This document shows positions 43,107-51,733 of a stretch of 64,000 nt of DNA, piece after piece; positions within the stretch are counted from its first letter, which is position 1; each line of letters opens with the position of its first letter. The stretch is from Micrococcus porci (GTDB lineage: Bacteria; Actinomycetota; Actinomycetes; Actinomycetales; Micrococcaceae): contig NZ_CP083691.1 in the NCBI RefSeq assembly GCF_020097155.1, forward strand, positions 868,001 through 932,000, written 5' to 3'. A program made the position numbers and the translations under genes. The notes under the pieces are model-generated. The model saw only the letters and a program-made list of their open reading frames with translations, was not told the DNA's origin and made no database searches.

Positions 43107-43667
43107 ATGCGGATGAATATCAAGAAGAAGCTGGCGGCCCTGGCGTCCGGCACCGTGGTCGCCGCCTCACTGATGGTGGCTCCGGCAGCGGGGGCGGCAA
43201 CGACTCCCGGGGATGGAGAGGCCGTCTCGCCGGACGCGTACTGCGCCGAGGAGTATTGGACGAACACCTCAGTGACGTCGAACACCTTCAAGCAGTCCTA
43301 CTCATCTTATTCTTCGGTGTCCGGGGCGCCTGGTGTGACGCTCACCATCGCCACCGGGCGGACGTTCGGTGTCAGCGGCGACATCACGGGCGAGGTGTCC
43401 GGAGATGTCAGTGCCATCCTCGCGGGGGTCTCCGCGAAGGTCGGCACCCGAGTGGGAGTGAGCTACTCCTCCACCAACACTGTGAGCGGGACATGGAAGG
43501 TGCCCAGCACCTACACGAACGGAGGCAAGCTTGCCATTGGTGCCAAGCGTGCGCAGGGGACGTGGAACCGTCAGATGCTGAACAGGGCCTGCAATGTGGT
43601 CACCCTGCGCAGTGGGTCGTTCTACACCCCGTGGCAGCAGTTCTACTTCCAGCACTACAAGCTCTGA
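43107..43667 (+). CDS. Secreted Ser/Thr/Gly-rich beta-type protein of unknown function
   Basis: 186 residues. A Sec signal peptide (MRMNIKKKLAALASGTVVAA, cleavage likely after AGAATT or nearby) is followed by an exported part with two Cys (YCAEEYW; NRACNVV) that could form one disulphide. The middle is strikingly rich in Gly, Ser, Val and Thr in alternating patterns (GDITGEVSGDVSAILAGVSA; VGVSYSSTNTVSGTW), which suggests amphipathic beta hairpins as in pore-forming or surface-binding proteins. GAAAGGGA precedes ATG 43107. A strong hairpin ends the gene. I do not recognise a family. Confidence 0.65.
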   Translation: MRMNIKKKLAALASGTVVAASLMVAPAAGAATTPGDGEAVSPDAYCAEEYWTNTSVTSNTFKQSYSSYSSVSGAPGVTLTIATGRTFGVSGDITGEVSGDVSAILAGVSAKVGTRVGVSYSSTNTVSGTWKVPSTYTNGGKLAIGAKRAQGTWNRQMLNRACNVVTLRSGSFYTPWQQFYFQHYKL

Positions 43668-43678
43668 TGCGGCGCGTG

Positions 43679-43713
43679 GTCCGGCGTCGGGCGCAGGGCG
43701 CCCGACGCCGGAC
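43679..43713 (+). terminator. Strong hairpin after the secreted-protein gene
   Basis: Perfect 16-base arms starting GTCCGGCGTCGGGCGC with a three-base AGG loop, ending 42 bases before the next start. It probably terminates or attenuates, so the secreted protein may be made in excess over the downstream membrane proteins. Confidence 0.8.
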
Positions 43714-43755
43714 GCCGGACCATCGACTTCTCTTCCCTCGACGAACAGGCCTCCC

Positions 43756-44361
43756 ATGTTTCCGCTCTTCCCACTTTCTCCTTCACGTCGTCTAGCCGCC
43801 CTCGCCGCCGCTGTTCTCGTCGGCGCGACGATCTCCGGGTGCTCCACCTCTCAGGCTGAAAACCCGACCCCCTCGAGCGCGTCCGCAGCTTCTGCAAGTG
43901 CGAGCCCTTCGGCGTCGGCCGCCACGGGCAGCTCCTCCGACGTCGACACTCAGGCCTCGCGTGACGGGGAAGCGTTGCCGGCGGCTCTCTTCCAGGAGGA
44001 TGGGATGACGCTGGAGGAGTACACGCGTCAGAATCCGGACTCTGACTACCTCCATCCGGAGACGGAGTCCGTTCTACAAGAAAAGGTCGGGACGGGCACG
44101 CAGCAGATCACCGTGGACGCTCAGGAGGGCGCAGTCCTGCGCGTCATCCTGCTATGCCCTTCGGATGCGACGGGCAAGACGGACATCCACACCTCGCGGG
44201 GCGCTGAGGGGGAGAAGACCTGGATGGCGGGGTCGGAGGCACTCTGTGGTGGGTGGTCTGCGGCGACCCCTCCCGTGGAGAAGGCCGGACCCATGACCTT
44301 CAGCGCCACCGTGGACAATGACAAGCCCTTCCGCATGGTGCTGACGGCACCCGCGGCGTGA
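43756..44361 (+). CDS. Lipoprotein of unknown function
   Basis: 201 residues. The signal peptide ends in ATISGCST, a lipobox with the anchor Cys near residue 29, followed by a Ser/Ala/Pro linker of about 35 residues. The globular part (MTLEEYTRQNPDSDYLHPET; VLRVILLCPSDATGK; MTFSATVDNDKPFRMVLTAP) has two Cys and an apparent beta-sandwich pattern; no family recognised. Its stop overlaps the start of the large permease as GTGA. It is therefore likely to work outside the membrane with that transporter. Confidence 0.72.
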   Translation: MFPLFPLSPSRRLAALAAAVLVGATISGCSTSQAENPTPSSASAASASASPSASAATGSSSDVDTQASRDGEALPAALFQEDGMTLEEYTRQNPDSDYLHPETESVLQEKVGTGTQQITVDAQEGAVLRVILLCPSDATGKTDIHTSRGAEGEKTWMAGSEALCGGWSAATPPVEKAGPMTFSATVDNDKPFRMVLTAPAA

Positions 44362-47276
44362 GGCCGTCGTCCGGAACGGCCGGGTCGCAACACCCGGTCG
44401 CCAGGGCAGTGCGCAGTCGGCCCTCCCCATCGTGGCCGGCACCGCCGGCCGTGCGGATGCTGAGACTGGTGGCGGGCGCACTCGCGCTGGCAGTGGTCCT
44501 GGGCCTCTTCGTCGAGGCCCAGGCCGCGCGGCGGCTCCGCGACCTGGTTGACTCCTCGTGGCGCGGCTCCTACGACCTGGTGGTCTCCGTGCCGGGGGCG
44601 GCCTCGAGCCCTGCCTCCCTCGGGGCCCCGCTGGACACGGCCGCGTGGACGAGCGCGGCGGAGCGCCTCAGCCCGGCCGACCTCGGCCGCATCCGGGCGG
44701 TGCCCGGTGTCGAGGTGGCCGCCCCGCTCGGGGATTTCGGCGTGCGCAGCGTGGCCAACCAGGACGCCGTCATGATCGGCTACCCGGCGGACGGCAGCGT
44801 CCAGGGTCCCCGTGCATTTGACGTGGACGCGCGCGTCCGCACCGACGACGGGCTCGGACCCCGCCCCGTGCTCGGCATGGACGCCACGCTCATCGGCTCC
44901 TTCTCCGACGGCCCGATCCTGGACGCGCGTCCCTTGCTGGACGACCCGGTCGTCTGCACCCCAGCTCCGCCCGAGCCCGGTCCCTGCACGGACGTCGAGC
45001 TCCCCACCGTCGCCATCGGGCCCCGTGGCCAGACGCCGCCCCCCGCACAGCGCGAGATCCCGGCCGGCACGTATTGGGCCGCCCCGTGGGCGGACCCCGA
45101 CCCGCAGGGGAACCGGATGGTGGTCGTGGACGCGGCCGCTGAGGCTCAGCTCCTGTCCCTCGGCGGGCACCCCGCCGCGGCCGATGCGTTCCGCGTGCTC
45201 GCGCAGTCCTCGCCCGCCGGCTCCCTTCCCGCTGTGGTCGACCGGCTCTCCGGTGCTACAACCGAGGAGGCGGAGGCGCTCCTCGAGGCCAAGGACCGGC
45301 TCCCGGCCTACCTCCAGAACCTTGCAGATGCGGCCGGACGCCCGGTGGAGTCCCTGACCGCCGTCCCGCTGCTCGCCACGAACGTCGGGTCTGCCCCTCT
45401 GTCCCTCGAGGTGCGTGCGACGCCCTACCGCGAGCCGGTCACGCGACTCGACATCCAACAGGGACCGGTGGACCCCCGTGACCCGACCGCACCCCGCGGC
45501 ATCGTGGGGATGCCGGCGTGGGCGCTGCCCGCCGGCGGGACCACGGGGCAGGACGAGGTGTCCACCTCGGACATCTCGGGCCGTTTCGGCGGCCTCGGGC
45601 TCGGGGTCACGGTGGTTCCCCTGCCGGGCCTGGCCACGGGGCAGGACCCGGTCCTGAGCTATGACTCGCCCCGTCTGTCCCTGGTCGAGGAGACGCGGAC
45701 CCTGACCCGGCCGTCATCCGCGGACGGGACCCTGACGGAGGCGGCCTCCGTGGAGACCGCCTCCGGTACGATCCCCGGCCGGCCCGACGTCGCGGTCTCC
45801 CGGGCACTGCCGGCGTCCACGTCCCGGGAGTCCGCGTACTATACGGCCACCGACGACGGGCGCCGCTTCGGCACCGGCGACGCGCCCCTGCTGGTCAGCG
45901 TGGGCACCCTGACCCCGGAGCCGGACACCGCCCTGGCGGGGATCGCCCCGCTGCTCACGGACGTCGAGCTGCCCACGACCCTCGTCGCGGACCCCCGCGG
46001 CACCCCGCAGGACGTGCGGCTGCGCCCCGCCTCCACCGGCTTCGGCCTCGCCAACCAGATGCCCGCCGCCTACGTGGACGCCGCATCGGCGGAGGCCCTC
46101 GGACTGGCGCGGCCCTTCAGCACCGTGCGCGTCCGGGTGGCCGGCGTGGGGGAGGAGCTCACGCCGGAGAACCTCGCGACCATCGACGCCGTGGCCCAGC
46201 GCCTGGAGGAGGCCGGCTTCGCCGCGACCACGGTGGCCGCCTCCAGCCTGGCGCCGCGCGAGATGCAGGTGGTGTCCTACCGGTTCGACTCCACGGACGG
46301 CGAGCCCCGGACGGGTCCGCTCGGCACCGTGCGCCAGCTCGGACCGGAGCTCGCCGCGTCTCAGCGGGTCTCCGCGGCCGTCGGGACCGCCGGGACCTCC
46401 CAGGCGGTGACGGTGGTGGTCCTGCTGACCGTCCTGGCGGGCCTGTGCGTCGCTGCGGCCTTGCGGCCCCGCCGCCGTCGAGCTGGGGTACTCGCCGTCC
46501 AGGGGTGGACACGCGATGCCACGGTGGCCCGCCACCTCCGGGAGGACGCCCCCACGCTGCTCGTGCTCGCCGTGGCCGCGCTCGCCGTCATCGGCATGAT
46601 GTCCGGGCGCCTTGGCGTGGCCGTGCCGCTGGTGGCCGTGGGCCTCGGGACGACGGCGGGGCTCGCCGCAGCCGTGGTGCTTGCGGCGGTGCTCGCGGCC
46701 CGTCCCGCCGCGTCCGCGGTCCGGGAGGGCGGGGACCGGGCGGCCCGACCGGCCCGCACCCCCGCTGCGCTGCTGACCCGATGGACCGCGCGCACCTGGC
46801 CACGGCTGCTCACCGGTGCCGCGTACCGGGCGGCCGTGGCGGTGGGGTCGGGACTGCTCGTGGCCGTCGTCCTGCAGGCCCGCCGGGAGGCCGGAGCCTC
46901 CCTGTTGGCCGGCGAAGCCGTGGCTCAGGACCTGCCGTTCCGCCTGGCCCTCGGGGCGCTGTCCGCCGTCGTGGGGACCGTCCTGCTCGTACAGCTGCAC
47001 CGGGTGGAGGGCCAGGCCGTCCGGGCTGAGGCCACCGTGCTCCTGCTCGCCGGCTGGACCCGCGCCCGGCTGCTGGGGCGGCACGTGCCCGCCCTGGCGG
47101 TGGAGGCGATCACGGCGGCGGTGGTGGCCGGCGTCGTGCCGGCGCTGCTCACCCCGGACCCGGACCTGCCCCTCGTGGCGGGAGCAGCCGGCTTCGCCCT
47201 GCTCCTCACGCTCCTCATCACCCTGCTCACCCGGCGAGCCCAGCTCGCCCGCGCCTGGAAGGGGCAGCCCGCATGA
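44358..47276 (+). CDS. Large FtsX/MacB-like ABC transporter permease
   Basis: 972 residues. The first transmembrane helix (MLRLVAGALALAVVLGLFVE) lies at about 34-53, then roughly 600 residues outside the membrane, then helices near 680-960 (VTVVVLLTVLAGLCVAAA; LLVLAVAALAVIGMM; VPLVAVGLGTTAGLAAAVVL; VVGTVLLVQL; AITAAVVAGVVPALL; FALLLTLLITLL). This is the layout of mechanotransmission (type VII, MacB/FtsX) permeases, which move material in the periplasm or wall rather than pump it across. GTG start overlaps the lipoprotein stop; its stop overlaps the ATPase start. Fewer membrane helices come first than in typical actinobacterial double-FtsX proteins. Confidence 0.8.
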   Translation: MRPSSGTAGSQHPVARAVRSRPSPSWPAPPAVRMLRLVAGALALAVVLGLFVEAQAARRLRDLVDSSWRGSYDLVVSVPGAASSPASLGAPLDTAAWTSAAERLSPADLGRIRAVPGVEVAAPLGDFGVRSVANQDAVMIGYPADGSVQGPRAFDVDARVRTDDGLGPRPVLGMDATLIGSFSDGPILDARPLLDDPVVCTPAPPEPGPCTDVELPTVAIGPRGQTPPPAQREIPAGTYWAAPWADPDPQGNRMVVVDAAAEAQLLSLGGHPAAADAFRVLAQSSPAGSLPAVVDRLSGATTEEAEALLEAKDRLPAYLQNLADAAGRPVESLTAVPLLATNVGSAPLSLEVRATPYREPVTRLDIQQGPVDPRDPTAPRGIVGMPAWALPAGGTTGQDEVSTSDISGRFGGLGLGVTVVPLPGLATGQDPVLSYDSPRLSLVEETRTLTRPSSADGTLTEAASVETASGTIPGRPDVAVSRALPASTSRESAYYTATDDGRRFGTGDAPLLVSVGTLTPEPDTALAGIAPLLTDVELPTTLVADPRGTPQDVRLRPASTGFGLANQMPAAYVDAASAEALGLARPFSTVRVRVAGVGEELTPENLATIDAVAQRLEEAGFAATTVAASSLAPREMQVVSYRFDSTDGEPRTGPLGTVRQLGPELAASQRVSAAVGTAGTSQAVTVVVLLTVLAGLCVAAALRPRRRRAGVLAVQGWTRDATVARHLREDAPTLLVLAVAALAVIGMMSGRLGVAVPLVAVGLGTTAGLAAAVVLAAVLAARPAASAVREGGDRAARPARTPAALLTRWTARTWPRLLTGAAYRAAVAVGSGLLVAVVLQARREAGASLLAGEAVAQDLPFRLALGALSAVVGTVLLVQLHRVEGQAVRAEATVLLLAGWTRARLLGRHVPALAVEAITAAVVAGVVPALLTPDPDLPLVAGAAGFALLLTLLITLLTRRAQLARAWKGQPA

Positions 47277-47968
47277 CCGCGTCCGCGCCCGTGCTCACCC
47301 TCGACCGCGTGCAGGTCGGCTACCGCCATCCCGACGGCGGCACCCGCGTGCTCATCGAGTCGCTGGACCTGACCCTCGCGCCCGGAGAGGTCGTGGGGCT
47401 CTGGGGCCGCTCCGGCACCGGGAAGTCCTCCCTGATCCGCCACCTCGCCGGGCTGTCGCGTCCGCTGGCCGGGCGGATCGCCTACCGCAGCCCCGACGGA
47501 TCGCTGAACGGGGAGGTCGCGGACCTCTCGGCCGGGGACCTCGCCCGGTACCGGCGTGAGCACCTGGGCTACGTGGACCAGTCCTGCGAGCTCATCGGCG
47601 AGCTGTCCGCTCTCGACAATGCCGCGGTATGGATCCATGGTGGGCGCATCGCCGGGTCTGCCTGCGACGCCCAGGAGACGGTGCAGGGCCTGCTCGAGCG
47701 ACTCGGACTGGGACACCGGCTCGGCGCTCCCGCCTCCCGGCTGTCCGGAGGCGAGGCCCAGCGGGTGGCCCTCGTCCGGGCTCTGTCGAAGCGGCCGCAC
47801 CTGATCGTGGCCGACGAGCCCACCGGCCACCTCGACGGGGTGACGGCTCGCGAGGCCATCGCGCTGCTGCGCGAGCACGCCGAGGCCGGGGCCGCCGTGC
47901 TCGTGGCCAGCCACGACCCCCTCGTCCATGCGGCCGTCGACCGGGCTGTCCGAGTCGGGGAGGACTGA
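47273..47968 (+). CDS. ABC transporter ATP-binding protein (LolD/MacB type)
   Basis: 231 residues. Walker A GRSGTGKSS, Q-loop GYVDQSCELIGELSALDN, signature RLSGGEAQRVALVRAL, Walker B LIVADEPTGHLD and switch His ASHDPLVH are all present. The 'DEPTGHLD' and 'LSGGEAQRVA' variants are those of the LolD/MacB class that partners FtsX-like permeases. The start overlaps the permease stop (ATGA). It energises the permease at 44358. Confidence 0.93.
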   Translation: MTASAPVLTLDRVQVGYRHPDGGTRVLIESLDLTLAPGEVVGLWGRSGTGKSSLIRHLAGLSRPLAGRIAYRSPDGSLNGEVADLSAGDLARYRREHLGYVDQSCELIGELSALDNAAVWIHGGRIAGSACDAQETVQGLLERLGLGHRLGAPASRLSGGEAQRVALVRALSKRPHLIVADEPTGHLDGVTAREAIALLREHAEAGAAVLVASHDPLVHAAVDRAVRVGED

Positions 47969-47998
47969 CCCTCGGCCTTGCCAGCAGAGGAGCGACTC

Positions 47999-48220
47999 AT
48001 GCACCGCACCACCATCACGGCACCGACATCGAGCCGACGCCACCGCTCGGCCGGGGTCGCAGTCGGGCTCGCCGTCGTCGGGCTGGTGATGACGGCGTGC
48101 TCCGCCGGCAAGGCGCAGGAGCCGAGGCCGACGACCTCCGCCCACGTCCAGGCCCAGGGCGAGGGGGCGTCACGCCGCTCTCGGAAGTGGAGGGAACCGG
48201 GCCGCTGGTCCACGACCTGA
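47999..48220 (+). CDS. Short lipoprotein, probably frameshifted
   Basis: 73 residues as read. The signal peptide ends in LVMTACSAG, a clear lipobox; AGAGGAG lies nine bases before ATG 47999. After ~25 mature residues the frame becomes Arg/Ser/Trp-rich. In another forward frame the same bases give GGVTPLSEVEGTGPLVHDLT, which looks far more protein-like and stops at 48231. A GGGGG run at about 48163-48167 lies at the switch, so a one- or two-base indel is likely. It may have been a further exported partner of the ABC system. Confidence 0.5.
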   Translation: MHRTTITAPTSSRRHRSAGVAVGLAVVGLVMTACSAGKAQEPRPTTSAHVQAQGEGASRRSRKWREPGRWSTT

Positions 48221-48284
48221 CGGTCGCGTGAGTGACGGCTGAGCCGGCGGCCGTCCTGTCCTGCTCACCCCGCCGCCTGGCTTT

Positions 48285-48341
48285 CCGACGTCCTGCGACA
48301 TCTCCTACGCGGACCGGGGCGGAGAAGTCCCAGGACGTCGG
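48285..48341. repeat. Long-loop inverted repeat
   Basis: CCGACGTCCTG (48285-48295) and CAGGACGTCGG (48331-48341) are perfect complements separated by 35 bases, with outer CTTTCC and GGAAAG also able to pair across a bulge. It lies between the convergent lipoprotein and S4 genes. It may act as a bidirectional terminator despite the long loop. Confidence 0.45.
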
Positions 48342-48363
48342 AGATCCGGAAAGGGAGGGCGGG

Positions 48364-48741
48364 TCAGCCCCGGCCGGTCGAGGCCCGGCCCCGCAGCGCG
48401 TCCAGCTGCCGGCGGTCCCGCTTGGTGGGCCGGCCCGCGCCGCGCTCGCGGTAGGGCACCGCGAGCAGCTCACGCGGCACGGGCGGCGGGGAGTGGTCCA
48501 CGTACTGCTGTCGGGCCACGGGGGCGCCCACCCGCTTGGCGATCAGCCCGGTGACCTCGAGGATCCGCTCGCGTCCGTCCTGGCGCACGCGCACCCGGTT
48601 CCCGACGACGACGGGCGTCGCCGCCTTCACGGGCTCACCGTCGATGCGCACGTGGCCCGCGCGCACGGCCGCCGTCGCGGCGGACCGGGTCTTGTACAGC
48701 CGCACGGCCCACAGCCACGCGTCGATGCGGACGGCGCCCAT
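48364..48741 (-). CDS. S4-domain RNA-binding protein (Hsp15-like)
   Basis: 125 residues. The S4 domain runs from residue 5 to about 65: VRIDAWLWAVRLYKTRSAAT, AVRAGHVRIDGEPVKAATPV, and VGNRVRVRQDGRERILEV. Hsp15-type proteins bind stalled 50S subunits carrying nascent chains. The basic C-terminus (GRPTKRDRRQLDALRGR) is typical. It lies 13 bases downstream of hisD on the same strand and may be co-transcribed. Confidence 0.88.
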   Translation of the reverse strand: MGAVRIDAWLWAVRLYKTRSAATAAVRAGHVRIDGEPVKAATPVVVGNRVRVRQDGRERILEVTGLIAKRVGAPVARQQYVDHSPPPVPRELLAVPYRERGAGRPTKRDRRQLDALRGRASTGRG

Positions 48742-48754
48742 CAGCGAGCCCCGC

Positions 48755-50074
48755 TCACGCGAACCGCGCCCGGACCGCCACGCCGTGGGCGGGCAGGCGC
48801 TCGTCCTCGGCGAGGGCGGAGATGCCGTCCGCGAGCGCCTTCAGCCCGGCCTCGCCGTAGCGGATCAGCTGCTGGGAGCGCAGGAACGTCACGGTGTTGA
48901 GGCCGGAGGAGAAGCGGGCGGTGCCGGAGGTCGGCAGCACGTGGTTGGACCCGGCGGAGTAGTCGCCCAGCGGCACCGGGGAATATGGGCCCACGAACAC
49001 GGCGCCGGCGTTGCGCACGCGGGCGGCCAGGGCGTCGGCGTCGCGGGTGTGGATCTCCAGGTGCTCGGTGGCGTAGAGGTCGGAGACCTCGAGGGCCTGC
49101 TCCATGTCCCGGACCAGCAGCACGCCGGACTGGGGGCCCGTGAGGGCCACGCGGATCTGCTCCTCGTGGAAGGAGCCCGGCACCTGCGCCTCGACGGAGG
49201 CCAGCACGTCGCGCAGGAGGTCCGCGGAGTCGGTGATGAGCACGGACGCGGCCAGCGGGTCGTGCTCGGACTGGCTGATGAGGTCCGCGGCCACCCAGTC
49301 GGCGCGGGCGGTGCCGTCCGCGATCACCGCGATCTCCGAGGGGCCGGCCTCGGCGTCGGTCCCGATCACGCCCTGCAGGGCGCGCTTGGCCGCGGCGACG
49401 TATACGTTGCCCGGCCCCGTGACCATCCGCACGGGCGCGCAGAGCCAGCCGTCGCCGTCGTCCGCGCGGACGCCCAGGGCGAGCATGGCCACGGCCTGGG
49501 CGCCGCCGGCCGCGTAGACCTCGTCCACGCCCAGCAGGGCGCACGCCGCCAGCACCGTGGGGTGGGGCAGGCCGCCGTGGTCCCTCTGCGGCGGGGACGT
49601 CACCACCAGGGACTCGACGCCGGCCGCCTGCGCCGGCACCACGTTCATCACCACGGAGGAGGGGTACACCGCGCGCCCGCCCGGCACGTACAGGCCCACG
49701 CGCTCCACCGGCACCCAGCGGTTCTCGACGACGGCCCCCTCGCCGAGCTCGACCGTGGAGCCGGACGGCACCTGCGCCGCGTGGACCTTCCGGGCGCGCG
49801 CGATCGACTCCTCCAGGGCGGCGCGCACGGCGGGGTCGAGGCCCTCGAGCGCCGCGGTGAGCGCCTCGGCCGGCACGCGCAGGGCCGGCGGACGGACGCC
49901 GTCGAACCGCTCCGCCAGGTCCAGGAGGGTCTGCTCGGAGCCCGTGCGCACCTGCTCGATGATCGGGGCGACCACGGGGACGGTGTAGGCCACGTCCACC
50001 TCGGCGCGCGGGACGATTGCGGACAGGTCGGCGGCGGCGGTGTCCAGCTCGCGCAGGTCGGTCACGGAGAGCAC
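48755..50074 (-). CDS. hisD: Histidinol dehydrogenase
   Basis: 439 residues. Oxidises L-histidinol to L-histidine in two NAD-dependent steps, the last step of histidine synthesis. Signature stretches are GLYVPGGRAVYPSSVVMNVV, GGAQAVAMLALG, GPGNVYVAAAKR, EAGPSEIAVIADG, LISQSEHDPLA (catalytic and zinc-binding residues) and ATEHLEIHT. Complete and of normal length. GTG 50074 was chosen because AGGAGGAA sits just upstream. The remaining his genes are not in this window. Confidence 0.97.
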   Translation of the reverse strand: MLSVTDLRELDTAAADLSAIVPRAEVDVAYTVPVVAPIIEQVRTGSEQTLLDLAERFDGVRPPALRVPAEALTAALEGLDPAVRAALEESIARARKVHAAQVPSGSTVELGEGAVVENRWVPVERVGLYVPGGRAVYPSSVVMNVVPAQAAGVESLVVTSPPQRDHGGLPHPTVLAACALLGVDEVYAAGGAQAVAMLALGVRADDGDGWLCAPVRMVTGPGNVYVAAAKRALQGVIGTDAEAGPSEIAVIADGTARADWVAADLISQSEHDPLAASVLITDSADLLRDVLASVEAQVPGSFHEEQIRVALTGPQSGVLLVRDMEQALEVSDLYATEHLEIHTRDADALAARVRNAGAVFVGPYSPVPLGDYSAGSNHVLPTSGTARFSSGLNTVTFLRSQQLIRYGEAGLKALADGISALAEDERLPAHGVAVRARFA

Positions 50075-50164
50075 GGGTTCCTCCTGGGGGTCGAGGGCGG
50101 TGCGGTCAGCCTCCATTGTGCTCCGTCCCCGGCGGCGTCCCGGCTCCGGTGTCAGACTGTGCGC

Positions 50165-51688
50165 ATGCCGGTCCCCGCACTCCTCCCCGTCCTCGCCCAG
50201 ACCGCCTCCTCGGACGCCGCCCTGTCCGACGCGGTGCTCTCCGCCGCGGACCAGGTGGTCCCCGGCTCCGTGGAGCAGGACGTGCAGCAGGGGGCGTCCG
50301 CGGCGTCGGCCGCGCTGGGCGTGGAGTGGGCCACGGTGGCCGCGGTGCTGGGCGCGTTCCTGGCGGGCGGGCTCGTGGTCCTGGGCGTGTTCCTCGTCGC
50401 CCGGCTGGCGCTGTTCCGCCGGGACCGGCTCAAGGCGGACGCGGCCCGGTTGACGGTGCCCGTCTCCCTGTTCGCGGGCTTCCTCACGGCCCGGGTGGGC
50501 CTGGAGGTCATGGCGCACGGCCAGCCCTGGTTCGAGGCCGCGGCGTTCGTCCTGCTGCTCGCCGTCGCCGCCTCCGCGGCCTGGGCGGCCTGGCGGGTGG
50601 TGGACGTCGTCGAGTCGGGGATCCTGGCCCGCTACCACCAGCCCGGCGTGAACGACCGGCGGGAGCGCAAGATCCGCACCCAGACCATGCTGCTGCGCCG
50701 CGTGCTCAACGCGGTGATCGTGGTGGTGGCCCTCGCCGTCGTGCTGCTGGCCATCCCGCAGGTGCGCTCCCTCGGTGCCGGCCTCCTGGCGTCCGCGGGC
50801 CTGATCTCCGTGATCGCCGGTCTCGCGGTCCAGTCCACGCTGACCAACGTGATCGCCGGCTTCCAGCTGGCGTTCACGGACTCCATCCGGGTCGGCGACG
50901 TGGTGGACATGCAGGGCGTGTTCGGCACCGTGGAGGAGATCACCCTCTCCAACGTGGTGGTCAAGCTCTGGGACGGTCGCCGCATGGTCTACCCGTCCAA
51001 GCACTTCACCAGCGAGCCCTTCGAGAACTGGACCCGTACGGGGGCGGCGGTGGCCGGCGTCGTGGAGATGGACGTGGACTGGCGCGTCCCCATGGACCCG
51101 CTGCGGGCGCGGCTCACCGAGCTGCTCGAGTCCACCGACCTCTGGGACGGCCGGGAGAACGCCATGCAGGTGATCGACGCCGTGGGCGGCATGGTCCGCA
51201 TCCGCGCCGTGGTCTCCGCCAAGAACTCGGGCGAGCTGTGGGATCTGCGCTGCCTCGTGCGCGAGGACCTCGTGGGCTTCCTGCGGGCCGAGTACCCGGA
51301 GGGCATCTACACGCAGCGCCTGGTGGAGCGCCGCCCGTCGGACCCCGCCCCGGAGGCGCACGACGACCCCGCCCCGGACGCGCACGACGACGCCGCCCCC
51401 GCCGCGGCGCCGGCCGCGCCGGCCCCGTCCGATCGGGGCTCCTCCACCCGGGCCGAGCCGACCCCGCAGACCCGTCCCATGCCCACGGTCACCGGCTCGG
51501 TGCCGCTGGCCCGGGCGGGGGAGAACGCCTCCCTCTACACGGGGTCGATCCGCGCCGTGGAGCGGAACCAGGAGATGGACGGCCCCGGCGAGGAGGCCTA
51601 CGCCGAGCGGCGGGCTCGCGCCGCCGAGCGCGAGGACCGCGCGGCCCGCGACGCCGGCCGCGGCGGGGCGCACGCCGCGCGGAGCTGA
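50165..51688 (+). CDS. Small-conductance mechanosensitive channel (MscS family)
   Basis: 507 residues. Helices at about 55-80, 100-115, 120-140 and 175-195 precede the pore helix and beta domain. The MscS core is VRSLGAGLLASAGLISVIAG then LAVQSTLTNVIAGFQLAF and DSIRVGDVV, with GTVEEITLSNVVVKLWDGRR and YPSKHF. It opens on membrane tension to release solutes during osmotic downshock. The C-terminal ~150 residues are an Ala/Pro/Asp-rich cytoplasmic tail with a short repeated PAPEAHDD / PAPDAHDD motif. ATG 50165; a GTG six bases upstream is in frame. Confidence 0.9.
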   Translation: MPVPALLPVLAQTASSDAALSDAVLSAADQVVPGSVEQDVQQGASAASAALGVEWATVAAVLGAFLAGGLVVLGVFLVARLALFRRDRLKADAARLTVPVSLFAGFLTARVGLEVMAHGQPWFEAAAFVLLLAVAASAAWAAWRVVDVVESGILARYHQPGVNDRRERKIRTQTMLLRRVLNAVIVVVALAVVLLAIPQVRSLGAGLLASAGLISVIAGLAVQSTLTNVIAGFQLAFTDSIRVGDVVDMQGVFGTVEEITLSNVVVKLWDGRRMVYPSKHFTSEPFENWTRTGAAVAGVVEMDVDWRVPMDPLRARLTELLESTDLWDGRENAMQVIDAVGGMVRIRAVVSAKNSGELWDLRCLVREDLVGFLRAEYPEGIYTQRLVERRPSDPAPEAHDDPAPDAHDDAAPAAAPAAPAPSDRGSSTRAEPTPQTRPMPTVTGSVPLARAGENASLYTGSIRAVERNQEMDGPGEEAYAERRARAAEREDRAARDAGRGGAHAARS

Positions 51689-51733
51689 GGGCGCCCGCCG
51701 TCGTCCTCCGGCCGGCGTCGGGCCGCCCCTCGG

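Noticed and set aside
50074..50164. Divergent riboswitch or T-box upstream of hisD
   Set aside because: The 90-base gap has no conserved T-box or other leader motif that I can identify.
51340..51400. Short tandem repeat in the MscS gene tail as a functional repeat array
   Set aside because: Only two or three imperfect PAP-x-AHDD units in a disordered tail; too few to call an array.
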